Positions 11,633-23,008 of a stretch of 64,000 nucleotides of DNA are shown piece by piece. The stretch's first letter is position 1. The number at the start of each line of letters is the position of its first letter. A program made the position numbers and the translations under genes. The notes beneath the pieces are model-generated. The model was given only the letters and a program-made list of their open reading frames with translations. It ran no database searches and was not told the origin of the DNA. Location of the stretch: the NCBI GenBank assembly GCA_029582165.1, contig CM055890.1:7528787-7592786 (forward strand), in the 5' to 3' direction. Source of the stretch: Portulaca oleracea. Taxonomy: Eukaryota; Streptophyta; Magnoliopsida; Caryophyllales; Portulacaceae.

Positions 11633-14274
11633 TTAGGTGAGGTAGCTAGATCTAGGAGTAGTGTGGGAAGGATCAGAATAATCAGGAGGAAAAGAAACAA
11701 GTTCAGTATCAAGAGGCATATTAGAGAAAGGAAACAAAGAATCTTCATGAGTTCATTCAGAAACAATGTTTGGTACCATGTTTTGTTTGAAAGGAAAAAT
11801 TTGTTCTTAGAAAAGAACATCTCTGCTATGAAAAATCCTTTTATTTTGTAAATCATAAACTTAGTATCCCTTGAGACTAGCAGTGTATCCAAGAAGATGT
11901 TCAAGGGAGAAATTTATCCTAAATACCAACATTGTGAGTGTAACAAAGGCAGCCAATGATTCTTAAACTAGTTAAATCTGGTTTTTTGTTATGTAAGATT
12001 TCAAAAGGACTTTTCCAATTAATTATAACAGTAGGAAGTTTGTTTATGATATGAGTAGTTGCAAGAATACAGCCACCCCAAAATTTTTTTGGAAAACAAG
12101 CCTGGAACATAATAACCTTCGTCGTTTCAAGTAAGCGACTGTTTCATCTCAGTTACCTCATTTTGTTGAGGAGTTTTGACCATAGACCTTTGTAACAAAA
12201 TACCTTTTTCTTGAAAGAAATTCACACAAGTGGTATTTATAAATTCAGTACCATTGTCTGTCCTAAAGATTTGAATTTTCTTCTGAAACTGAGTTTTTAT
12301 CATTTTGTAAAAATGAATAATGGTGTTCGCTAGTTGCTCTTTGCTACGAAGTAGAATAGTCCAAGTGCACCTATTAAAATCATCTATAAGAGTTAAATAA
12401 TAATTTGTTCCAGAATTTGTAGTGGTTTTATATAGGCCTCATAAATCCATATGAATCAACTCAAAAGAAGACATAGTAGATATGGAACTTCTAGTAAAAG
12501 GCAATCTGTGTGATTTTGTAAGAATGCAGATATCACAATTGTATTCATTTGGAATATTGATATTACAATCAATAAGATGTCTCAATTTGGACGAAGAGGA
12601 ATGTCCCAATCTAGTATGTAGAGTATCAACAATGGGATTTTCATTGATTACATTGTATGAAAAAGAAGATGATCTAGGATTTATTCTAGGCTGAGATGTG
12701 TAAATAGCAACAGGTTGAGAAATAGGTATGCTAAAACTTTCATTGGTCCTATCATCAGCTAATGGATGTAATTTGTACATGTCAACTTCTCTTGGAGCTA
12801 CAACAACAATCTTATTTGTAAGGTGCTGAAAGAGGCATGTGTCAGGATAAAAAGTAAGACATATATTGTGATCAGTAACTAATTGACTGATTGAGAGAAG
12901 ATTGTATTTGAACTCTGGAACAATGAGGACTTTCCTTAGGTTCAAGAGGGAAGTAAGTTGTATTTAGCTAGTTTGTTGGACATTTTTAAGGGTGCCATAA
13001 GGTAAAGTAATGTGTGTTGGTCTAGAAATAGAAGATATATAGGTGAAAAGTTTAGGGTTAAAGCTCATGTGATCACTAGCTCTTGTGTCACTAATCCAAA
13101 AATCCAAAGAATCACTTAGCAATACAACAAATACTAGAATGAGGGCGTGTGGACTTACCAACAAAATGTGCAAAAGCAACAGAATCAGAACCACTGCTGT
13201 CAAAACCTTGCCTCTCTTTCATCCATTTCATCATCTCCTAAGCAACAAGATTATGTATCATGTTAGCATCCAACTGCCTGTTGTTGATAACCTTCCTGTT
13301 AGCCTGATTAATCTGAGGTGCTTCAGGTTCTGAGCTGACAAAATTTGCAACAATTTTGTTTGATCCTTTACCAATCCTAGACTTTTCATACCAATATCGA
13401 TATCCCACAATCTTGAAGCATTGATCAACTGTATGCCCTCTTCTTTTGCAATGTGTATAATACAACGCAACTTTACCGTCAGGCTTTCCTCTACCACCTC
13501 CTTTAGACAGGAAAGAATTTAACATATTTAGTTCTCCAATATTGAACCCAGAGTTATGATTGACCTTTGAGTTAGCAGCAAATTCCCTCACAGAACTGAT
13601 GTTGCCTGAAACTTGCCTCTAGTTTTCTACTCTTTAAATCATAGCATAAGCCTTGTTGATGCTTGTCAAAGGATCAATAAGAAGAATTTGACTTCTAATG
13701 GCATCATGCTCATTATTCAAGTGAACCAAGAAATGAACCAACTTCTTCTTTTCTTCAATCTCTAGCATTTTCTTGATGGCTCCACAGGTCTTGCTACATC
13801 CACAAACAGGAATAAACATTGAATTCTTCCCATAATGTCTTGAGTTTTATGTAATACACTACAACATTGTATGTACCTTGGTGTAGATCAATAATTTCTT
13901 TACCTATTTGATACAAAAAAAGGTCTATTACTTTCCCCAAATCTCTCCACTAATTTAGACCACTAGAAATTAGCAGAATCAATGTACATAAAAGATTCTG
14001 ATAATTTCGACATCCTAGCATTAAGCAACTAGCTCATCACCATGCTATCCATATGAATCCAATGATTAGGTGTAGAAGAGGTTACCTCAGGTTTGGCACA
14101 CTTGTCACCTAAGAACCCTAGCTTGTTCTGGGTCTTTAAAGCCATCTGCATAACTCTACTCCAACGCTGGAAATTAGCCCTGTTGAGTTTGATTGTAATC
14201 AATTGGAAACTAGGATGATCTGATGCTTGTAACAACAATGGATCATCATTGTCAACATTTTCTTCAATTGCCAT
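11633..14274 (-). pseudogene. Copia gag, protease and integrase, broken
   Basis: On the minus strand gag starts at 14274 (MAIEENVDNDDP). The zinc knuckle near 13440 reads YTHCKRRGHTVDQC, where the first cysteine has become tyrosine. The protease segment reads WISDTRASDHM near 13150, so the D-S/T-G site carries arginine instead of glycine. The GAG-pre-integrase block (LHTRLGHSSSSKLRHL) and the IHMDL start of integrase lie in 12439-12945, the TDNGTEF catalytic block near 12260, and the FWGGCILATTHIINKLP block at 11919-12110. Stops and shifts separate the parts. The frame then enters the linker and is cut by the Helitron at 11632. Confidence 0.9.
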
Positions 14275-14343
14275 GAAAGGAAACTAGCAAAACAGAATGT
14301 AAGCAAAGTTTCTAGGAAGAAGAACCTTAAGGCTCTGATACCA

Positions 14344-14552
14344 TGTAAACTTGGAAGAATGAGAGAGAAATCTCAAGCATGAGAATTGTGTATTGAGATT
14401 GTAATCAATCTTATAGCCAATATCCTAGAGATGGATATGTATAGATACAAGACAACATAACAAAATGTAAAAGAACCAACAACCATTCTAACAAACTAAC
14501 TAACATTCCTTCCAACCTTCTAACCAACATTACACAACACTTATACTTCACG
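14344..14552 (-). repeat. Copia 5' LTR (right copy)
   Basis: It starts TGTAAACTTGGAAG on the plus strand and ends near TATACTTCACG, where the expected terminal A is changed. It follows the primer-binding site at 14331-14343 directly. Confidence 0.9.
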
Positions 14553-15977
14553 GCAACCATGTCAATGAGAACCCTATTTCCCCTTCTAGTAATTCAACCC
14601 AATCAAGAGTGTCGGATCGCCTGGATCCCAATCAGGATCCATCTTTGAGCATACCCTCTAGAGGCCTACTTCCTTCTTTCGCGGACGCACTTAGGATCAG
14701 TGTGGGAAGTGGCAGTCATGATTATCACCCTAGATTACAATTATTAGTTAATGACCACAATCCTAGAAATCAGGGTACTATCGAGCATAACCCCCCCAAT
14801 CTCCCCTAGATGCATCAAAGTCGTTGTTTAGCCAATTTGTGTCAATTCCTTTTAATCAGTCCAATCTCTTATCTGAAGTTGAAAACCTTCATACCTTCTG
14901 TTTGTTGGCCAAATTTTTTGGTAAGGAGTTGCTTCTTCAAGCCATCATCGCTAAAACCAAGTCGGTCTAGAAGCATGTTAGAGATGGTGTTGATTATATT
15001 GAGATCGGTAATGGGTGGTTAACTACTAGGTTCACAAATTTTGATGATAAAACGACTGTGTGGTTCAATAGATCTTATTTTGTGAGGGGTTCTAATTTGG
15101 GTCTAGTTCCTTGGCATCATTTCTTTGATCCCTATGAAGCTTATATTTAAAATACTGATCAATGAGAGGATATATCGCCTCCTACTGGAGTTCTAGAATG
15201 AGGTTACCCTCATGGAACTTCCATCGGTGGTCTCGTGCCCAAGAAAGGAAAATTTGCTAGAGTGTCTCTAAATCTAGACATATCAAAGCCTCTTCATGCA
15301 TCTGTTTTCCTTCCCACCCTCGTTGGTCCTAAAGTTTTTCTTCTAACCTATGAAAACCTTCACTAGTTTTACGCTCGCGGAGCCAATGATCATTTAATTG
15401 AGTTATGTCCTAAACATCCTAGAGCCTCCCCTTCCCCCCCTCCCCCACCCAAGGGTTGAGATCTTGGTGGAAAAATTCATGACCTGAGGATCTTGGAGAA
15501 TGGTGGTTCGACTCATCCCAATTCTGAGTCCTGTGATGAGGAGTGGGTCAACGTCATTCCTAGAAAAAGGGTGAGACCACATCGCCCCTCTGATCGCCCC
15601 ACTCAAGCTGGGATTACGATTAAGAACCATTTCTGCCGAACCATAGTGTTGGTCCTTCAAACCTTGGTTCAGTCCCTCCTATCCCAGTTGTTGAGGTTTC
15701 CTCAACTTTGGAGGGTGATACTTCTGGTTTTGCTAATAATCATATTCCTGTAGAGAGTGGTAATAGGTCTAGTGCTGGGATGGGAGGCCAGTCGGCATCC
15801 CTTTATCACTCTTTGATGGATGAGCTTAGTAGCATGGAGGTTGATGGCATCAGAGATAACGACACTGAGACCTATCATGATTTAGAAAACTTATCTGACA
15901 ATGTTATTTCTACAAACTCTTCTAAGAAATGCATAATGGATATGGGAGAGGAGGCTTCTTCCTCCTTTCATATCTAG
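14553..15977 (+). pseudogene. L1 LINE ORF1 (DUF4283-type nucleic-acid-binding protein), broken
   Basis: This continues the frame opened at 6744. After about 85 codons (SDRLDPNQDPSLSIPSRG) a stop and frame change near 14800 precede a DUF4283-like core: LLAKFFGKELLLQAI, then GNGWLTTRFTNFDDKTTVWF, then LVPWHHFFDPYEA. A degraded zinc-knuckle region follows, with DHLIELCPKHP near 15390-15420 where the first cysteines are lost. A last open stretch ends at 15977. Plant L1 elements carry this domain as an RNA-binding ORF1 protein. In-frame stops at about 15150, 15200 and 15365 show it is dead. Confidence 0.82.
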
Positions 15978-17310
15978 TTTGAGTGGCTATCGTTCCATGG
16001 TGGGTGTGGACATTCTTGTTGTTATGTTTCGCATTTTGTCTGGTTTACTTTCTTGTTTGAATTATGTATATTTTTCTTTATCTAAGTATGGCTAGTGTTA
16101 TTATGTCTCATATTGTTAATCTTATTAGGATGTTGTTGTTTTGGTTGGTCATGATGAAAGAAGTTGTATCCTACCTTGGTATTTTGATTAAGATGAAAGT
16201 TGTGAAGTTTTAATCTATGGATTTGCTCCTCAGAAGTTTATATTTTATTCAACTTCCTTCTTTTCCTTTCTCATGTGTGTTGATGTGGCAACATTTATAG
16301 TGGCTCTCTTGTTTTCATGGCTTTTAGGCCCTTTGCCCCCTATTTTTTCTCATTAAAGCTTCCCTAGGATCGTGGATATATATTGCAGTTGTTTGGCTTC
16401 CTTGGTAGTTATTGTCAGCTTGATTAAGGCTTGGCAGCCTACTCGGGTTTGCTACTCCTGATGGGCATGGTCCTAGTCACCTTGTATGTTGAATTATCCC
16501 TTTTATGACCTAGAGCTATGTGATCCGAGATTCATATGGGGGTTGCTGTTGTTAGCTTGTGTTTTTTCGGCTGACTTGCCTTCTGTTGTTTGCTTCTTTA
16601 TGGCACATCTTCATAGTCTATGATGAATCTTTTTTGAGACTTCACATTTCCATTCCCTTTTCCCTTATTTTCCCTCCTATGGTTGTTCTTGTTAATTTTT
16701 TTCGTCCCAACTCTAACTTGTGGTTGGGGGGGGGGGGCGATTCTCATCTCTCTGAAGGTTTTCTTTTGTGGAAGCGTAAGAATTGTCCTTTTGGAATTAT
16801 TCAATGCTCTCTTGCTATTTTCAACTAGGTTATGTCTAAACCAATAAATTACTTATTGGTCTACTTTGGTTGTGCAGGTATTTTGTCATCAGAGTGGTGG
16901 TACTTCACAAGTGTTGGGATTTTGTTTATGGAGTTTTGAGAGCTTGTTATTTTCCTTTTAGTTGGTTTGTTTTATTTCTTGTGGCTAACTCTCTCATCTC
17001 TAGAAAATTAGTGCATTCTGGTTGTAGAAAATTTATATATATGTTGTGCAAAAATGGTGGGGTGGTCATTTTTAGTTGTGGCTTTGGTTTTTAAGAAGGT
17101 TGTATCTTGGATTAAGATTCCATTTTTTTAGAGTAGGTTTGGCTTGTAAGAAATTTTGGATGGAATTATGCTGCAAGTTTGACCTGAGTTTCTCTATATC
17201 TTAGGCTCTTTTTCCTTTTGATTGCTAGACCAAGCTTTATTGGGTGCGGAACCCATTTTGTGTCGTTGGTTATAACTTTCTGTTGTTTGATAATTCTTTC
17301 TTTGTTTTCA
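15978..17310 (+). mobile_element. L1 inter-ORF region
   Basis: About 1.3 kb of T-rich DNA lies between the ORF1 remnant and the ORF2 start, longer than the short spacer usual between plant L1 ORFs. Short frames at 16559-16828 and 16870-17094 have no recognisable domain. A 12-G run sits at 16726-16737. I see no repeat borders that would make it a separate insertion. Confidence 0.45.
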
Positions 17311-17868
17311 AATGAAAATAGTAACTTGGAACGTATAGGGGGGCTAAACATTCCAGCCTCCTTAGTGAAGTATCAATCTTAAGCAAAAATATAAATATCA
17401 GACCTAACATATTAATCCTCATTGAAACTATGGTAAATAGTTCGTATAATCGTATGCCCAGTGAAGTATCAGGAAACTAGGTTTCAACAGTATTGATTTC
17501 GTAGCCCCAGTTAATCATTTGAGGGGTAACAAGTGCATTTGGGTCTCCCAATCTGTCGACCTATCTATCATTTTAACCTCCCCCCCCCCCCCCCCGCGTT
17601 ATTTTCATTGTGATGTAATTGATAAGCATGCTCAAGTTAATTTTAACTTGACTACTTGTTATGGTCTAGCCTAACCTATGGATAAGGCGCAGTTTTGAAA
17701 TGATTTAAGTGTCCTTGCCCAAAATATCTTTAAGTCGTGGTGTCTTATTGGGATTTCAATGAAATGATTTGTTGTGATGATAAACTTGGTGGTTCCCCCT
17801 TGAGTTAAGATAGACTATTTTGGCTAAATTCATTGTTGTCAAAATTCAAATTGTGTTGATGCAAGTGT
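17311..17868 (+). pseudogene. L1 LINE ORF2 endonuclease start, broken
   Basis: The frame from the ATG at 17312 begins MKIVTWNV, the usual start of the apurinic-type endonuclease of plant L1 ORF2. Remnants follow such as IRKLGFNSIDFVAPVNHLRG near 17455-17530. Stops interrupt it early, directly after MKIVTWNV. A 16-C run at 17580-17595 lies within the coding part. The frame is cut by the LTR element whose TACTG duplication begins at 17869. Confidence 0.85.
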
Positions 17869-17873
17869 TACTG

Positions 17874-18575
17874 TGTTGGTTGTAATTTTTGTGGTTTTTA
17901 GGTAAGGGTTGTCGGTCCACGAGGATGGGTGTTTAGGCTTGATAAGGTAATCGGTTTGCGTTTGGGTTTTTCTCGATTGCGGAAAGCAATAAATTATGTA
18001 AAAGAAAATAATAAAACTAACCTAGACATGGATTGAAAGAAAGCAATAAAAGCATCAAATCAAATAAAGCAATTAAAGCAATGAATGAAAGCTAGAATGA
18101 ATAATGAAATTAGGAGCAAGAAATTATACCTTCGATGACCAAAATCTTCAATAATCTTCAATCTACTCTTGGATTTCCCCCGAACAAACAAGAAATTATG
18201 GATTGGATTACTAAGAATCCCCAAATCCCCACTTGGGAGTGGAATTTGTGACCCTTAGCCCTCCTCCGAACTGATTTTTGCATGCCACATAGGTTACAGA
18301 AATAGGTCACGGGCGTGACCAAAACTGACTCGGGCGTGAACCTTGTCTGTCCGACACTTTTGCTCTGTTTTGCTTCGGTTCTCGATTCGGGTCTCGGGTT
18401 GGCTCGAGAAATCGCTCGGGATTCCCTAAAAAGCCTCAATTAAGCTCGGTTTCCTTCTAACTCCTTATTTTCCTACAAAACACGAAATTATTATAACTAA
18501 TATATAAAATCGGGTTAGAACAAGCAAAAATACCCTATAAAAGAGATAAAATTCGGCTCGGAACGAGACCAAACA
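17874..18575 (-). repeat. LTR (left, 3' copy) of the acidic-ORF element
   Basis: It runs from TGTTGGTTGTAATTTTTG to GAGACCAAACA and aligns with 22311-23003 with few visible differences, so the insertion looks fairly young compared with the L1 it sits in. Confidence 0.92.
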
Positions 18576-20412
18576 ACACTCCCACACAAGGGTTTGCTCG
18601 CCCCGAGCAAACTAAAAACAAAGATAAAAATAGAGAAAAAGAAACTAAAAACCCTAACTCACTTTCGCAGGAATCGCGGATGCATTTAGCACATGCATCA
18701 AGCCCTTTAAACCCCCCAGTAGCCCGGGTGGACGAGGTGGGTCTCGTGAGGGTTTCTAGAAGCTATATCCACAAAAGCTAAAGAAAAGGAGAGAAGGAAA
18801 GTGAAAAACAAAACAAGGAAAAGAAAAGAGAAAACAGCTTGCTTCAAGGAATCATGTTATCGCAATCAAGAAAACGATACTAATCATCCAAAAGGAACCG
18901 TTGTGAGCACCACGAAAACACCTAACTCCAGCAATTGTCAATCTTAGAGATTTTCGACTCCCGACATCTCATGAAAAGCTAAATCTCATGTGCACAAGTG
19001 CTTAGTGGGTTCCGAGTGGTTCCAATCGATTCCCAAGAAAAACTCACATCCGAGCTCGAATCAAAGCGAAAAGGGATTTATTCAAGCGATGTCTTCCCTT
19101 TGTTTATGTCGCCCTTGGCATGGTGAGGGCCGTAGGAAACGCAAGGTGAGAAAATTATTAAGGGTTCATTAATTAGCGTTGGCTTGAGAAAGCTCAACGA
19201 GATTGGCGTTAGCTTTTTCGGGAGTCCAACGGCCCATAAAGGGGTTTACCCTCCCAACACGGTCTTTTCCATACGCTTCATCGTTACGAAAACGAAGTGC
19301 TTAAGGGGTAATAGCGTCGCACCGCTAATACCGGTCCCGTGTAGGTAGACTAACTCACTACATGTCAGATTTAAGTGATTTAATTTGCTTTCACTTTTTC
19401 AACAAACTCGGATATGATCAACAAGAATCTCACAGTTTCAACCAGAACGTGAAATAAAACAGAGATCTCGCTAGGCATTCAATGAAGGGAATCTAGATAA
19501 ATGAGTCATGACAACGCCCAAGCTAGGGTTGAAAGTGCTCAAACCGGTTTCTTTAAAGAAGATTAAGAAAGTCTTCCTAACATTGACATCACTATCCAAG
19601 AAACGAAGCAAAAACAAAAGAAAACGAAAACTGAAAAAGGTTTTTCACTCCCTTTTTTCTGCTTTGTCACACAAAGATTTTTTTTAGATTTTAGACAAAA
19701 ACTACGAAAAACAAAATCAAAGACTCAAAACAAGGTGATCTACCCATGAACAATGAAAGTATCACCCCCACTCCAACACAAAACATCACAATGTCTCCAT
19801 CGTGAGAAAGGTGTCACAAGTAAGGTAGAAAACCTAAGAAAAACATATATATAAAACACTTATCACATAAAAAGTGATGGCGACCCGAGCCCACACGGCT
19901 CCAACAACCAGATAATCCCAACACTCAAGGGGTTCGCCACCCAAAAAGAAAACCAAGCATGCAACATGGATCAAGAATATATACATTCAAAGAGAGGGCG
20001 GAAGGAGGTTACCTCAAGATCTTCAACTAAATATAACTCGATCCGCGATCCAACGAACATCACACCATAGGTTAGAAATAAACAAGAAAAGCATACTATG
20101 TGTGATGGTTCACATGCAAGATCAAAAAGAAAAACAAACTATACAAGACATTAAGGACTAAAGAACTAAGAAAACAAACCAAAATATTTACAAAACGACT
20201 CTCACATTTTTTTTCTTTTCTTAAACTCAAAAGCCAGAATGCAGACTACCCTCCCACTCCCACACAAAGAGGTTGCCATATCCTCAAAGGAAACAGAAGT
20301 AGGTAAGCAAACACCCCAAAATAAAAGAAAAAGAAACACACAAAAAGAAAATAATAGAAGAAAAGAAAGACAACTCACTAATTGTACAAGAAAGGTGAGG
20401 AAGGATATTACC
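18576..20412. mobile_element. Non-coding interior of the acidic-ORF LTR element
   Basis: This 1.8 kb between the left LTR and the gag-like frame holds purine-rich stretches (for example 18780-18840, 19610-19700 and 20290-20380) and no frame with a recognisable domain. I see no further nested element. Confidence 0.5.
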
Positions 20413-22163
20413 CTAAAGGCTTCTTATCAATAGACTCACTCCTTCCCACCTCAAGATATCGGGGACCATGTCGGAACCAGTCAACGCCCGGAGTAATAAG
20501 TCATGCATTCTCTCATGCATCTCAGAATGGTGGTGGTTAGAGCACACTCGCAAAATTACATCAACAAACATTAGTGCTCTTAACAGTTTATCAAATGCCT
20601 TAGAAAAGTCATAGAAAGAACGAAATACAGGAATGTACAAGACTTTCCTAGGCACAGTGAAATGAGACATGACGAATGGATCCTCCCATTGACTTGTAAA
20701 TGGAGATTGGGTATACAAATCAACAGGAGGGAACAATACAACACAATCCTGAACATGCTCATGCACAAACTTGGATGCCAACAATGATTCACACTCAATA
20801 TCCATGCAATTTTCATCAAACACAAATTCCAAATCACAACTTTCATCCAAATAATCATCATAATCATCAATGGGTGATAAGAAAAACATAGGGTTAGACC
20901 ACATCATAACACTCCCAACATCACAAATAGGCACAACTTCACCTTTATCAATATCAGAATTATCAGAAGAACTACCAACATCAGAAGACAAAGGTGCATC
21001 ATTCAAATCAACATTGAAAGTGAAAGTGGAAGGCTCAGGATCATAACCCATCATGAATGACTCATAAAGCATATCATCATCAAAAACATCATCGTCACAA
21101 ACCAAGTTCAAACAACTATGATCACTCCCTAAAGAATTATGCTCATCATCACAAGAATGCACATCAATGGACTTACAAGAAAAGGTAGCTAATGCCTCAC
21201 TAATGCAATGATTCTCAATGAAAGTGAACAATTCGGTATCAAGCTCACATTCAATCACAACAGATTCAATTGCACTCTCAACAAGATCATACTCAATTGC
21301 ATCACAAGCATCATGGCATTCATCAAACTCAACCTTTTCTTCACATAAAGGGGCATGGAAAATGGTGTGGACAATGGTTCATCATCAAGCAAGTATTCAT
21401 CAAGTTCTTCATCATCACACACAGAATCATCATGTTCCTCATGCTCACTAGGTGCAGCTAGAGCTAAGGAATCGCTAAGCCGACATGCAAAACTAGGTTT
21501 ATCATAGTAGTCATCATTCTCATCATAGTCATACAAAGAAGAAACATTATGCATTTTAGGACTCAAAGATGACGAATGATCTACTTCAACTCTCGGATCA
21601 CCCATTTGTGAAAGAAAAGTTTCTACCCTAGTTTTAAGCACTTGTTCAATTTCTTGCATGCATTCATTCAATTTCTCATGCATCTTATCTTGTAAACCAT
21701 CTATTCCAACACAAATTTTATCTAGTCTAACTTCCACACAAGATTCAGAAGCATGAGATGGAGATTCACAATGCACACACAAATGATGAGACTCAACAAC
21801 ATCACTCGGAGGAAGATCATAAGAATTTTTCACATAACGTTTCTCATAGTGAGATTGAGCATGAAGAGCACACGGCTTACCAAAACAAGAACCCGATGAA
21901 TAAAAAGTCTCCCTAAATTGACAAGTATCCGTATACAACCAATCAAATAATTCCCAAGCCCGATACTCATTTTCAACATTGAAATCAAAGTAATTCAGAA
22001 GAGAACGGGTCTCGAGGTTCAAACCCTCATTAATAACAACTAACACTTCCTAATTAGAATAAATATAACCATGAGGGGCCCAATAAGCAAGATAATCATT
22101 TAATCTATCACGATAATCACAAAATAATTCTTGCTCATTTTGAGGGAAGCTAAAACATGCCAT
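20413..22163 (-). pseudogene. Long acidic gag-like ORF of a non-autonomous LTR element
   Basis: From an ATG at 22163 the minus strand gives MACFSFPQNEQELFCDYRDR, then LNDYLAYW, one stop near 22052, then INEGLNLETRSLLNYF and AWELFDWLYTDTCQF. This resembles the N-terminal part of Athila/Tat-type gag. A long Asp/Glu/Ser-rich region follows. A one-base frame change near 21340-21360 splits it into two frames that overlap at 21255-21258. The second half (20413-21258) is also acidic, with DDDVFDDDMLYESF, and ends LLIRSL. Together the original frame would be about 580 codons. I see no zinc knuckle, protease or RT motif. The function of the acidic part is unknown. Confidence 0.65.
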
Positions 22164-22310
22164 CTTTTTTTTTTTCTTTGTTTTTTTTTCGATATTCAAT
22201 TTTTTTTTCACTACATTTTTTCTTGAAAGATCCTAGAAAGCGATAAACTATATACACACAAACCAATAGCCTAATCTACCAAATAACGCCATCCTCGGCA
22301 ACGACGCCAT

Positions 22311-23003
22311 TGTTCGGTTGTAATTTTTGTGGTTTTAGGTAAGGGTTGTCGGTCCACGAGGATGGGTGTTTAGGCTTGATAAGGTAATAAGTTTGCGTTT
22401 GGGTTTTTCTCAATTGCGTAAAGCAATAAATTATGTAAAGGAAAGCAATAAAACCAACCTAGACATGGATTGAAAGAAAGCAATAAAAGCATCAAATCAA
22501 AAGCAATTAAAGCAATGAATGAAAGCTAGAATGAACAATGAAATTAGGAGGGAGAAATTATACCTTCGATGACCAAAATCTTCAATAATATTCAATCTAC
22601 TCTTGGATTTCCCTCGAACAAACAAGAAATTGTGGATTGGATTACTAAGAATCCCTAAATCCCCACTTGAGAGTGGAATTTGTGACCCTTAGCCCTCCTC
22701 CTGAGCTGATTGCCACATAGGTTACAGAAACAGGTCATGGACGTGACCAAAACTGACTCAGGCGTGAACCTTGTCTGTCCAACACTTTTTCTCTGCTTTG
22801 CTTCGGTTCTCGGTTCGGCTCTCGGGTTAGCTCGGGAAATTGCTCGGTATTCCCTAAAAAGCCTCAATTAAGCCTGATTTCCTTCTAACTCCTTATTTTC
22901 CTAGAAAACACGAAATTATTACAACTAATATATAAAATCGGGTTAGAACAAGCAAAAATACCCTATAAAAGAGATAAAATTCGGCTCGGAACGAGACCGA
23001 ACA
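22311..23003 (-). repeat. LTR (right, 5' copy) of the acidic-ORF element
   Basis: It runs from TGTTCGGTTGTAATTTTTG to GAGACCGAACA and is followed by TACTG at 23004-23008. The primer-binding site abuts its left side at about 22293-22310. Confidence 0.92.
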
Positions 23004-23008
23004 TACTG

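Larger units (their letters stand above)
6780..14552 (-). mobile_element. Copia LTR retrotransposon, degenerate, inserted in L1 ORF1
   Basis: A complete but decayed Copia element lies on the minus strand with about 210-bp LTRs at 6780-6989 and 14344-14552. Inside the 5' LTR (right end) the minus strand reads TGGTATCAGAGCC at 14331-14343, the initiator-methionine tRNA primer site used by Copia. A G-rich polypurine tract complementary to the C run at 6991-7002 precedes the 3' LTR. Domain order is gag, zinc knuckle, protease, integrase, RT, RNase H, the Copia order. The 5-bp flanks CCAGC and GCAAC match at only 3 of 5. The LTRs differ at visible scattered sites, so the insertion is not recent. 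A Helitron splits it at 8874-11632. Confidence 0.93.
17874..23003 (-). mobile_element. Non-autonomous LTR retrotransposon with acidic gag-like ORF
   Basis: LTRs of about 700 bp lie at 17874-18575 and 22311-23003, both with TGTT and AACA ends. The 5-bp duplication TACTG is perfect (17869-17873 and 23004-23008). On the minus strand, one base after the right-hand LTR, the sequence reads TGGCGTCGTTGCCGAGGA, a primer-binding site of the type seen in Athila/Tat Gypsy elements, so the element runs right to left. The interior has a single long gag-like frame at 20413-22163 and about 1.8 kb of non-coding DNA (18576-20412). There is no protease, RT, RNase H or integrase, so it must depend on another element. 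Confidence 0.88.

Noticed and set aside
11474..11851. 125-codon plus-strand frame near the right border of the Helitron
   Set aside because: It overlaps the Copia linker read on the other strand and spans the Helitron border, so it is a chance frame.
21255..21461. Plus-strand histidine-rich frames opposite the acidic ORF
   Set aside because: They are the complement of the Asp/Glu-rich coding strand and carry no independent support.
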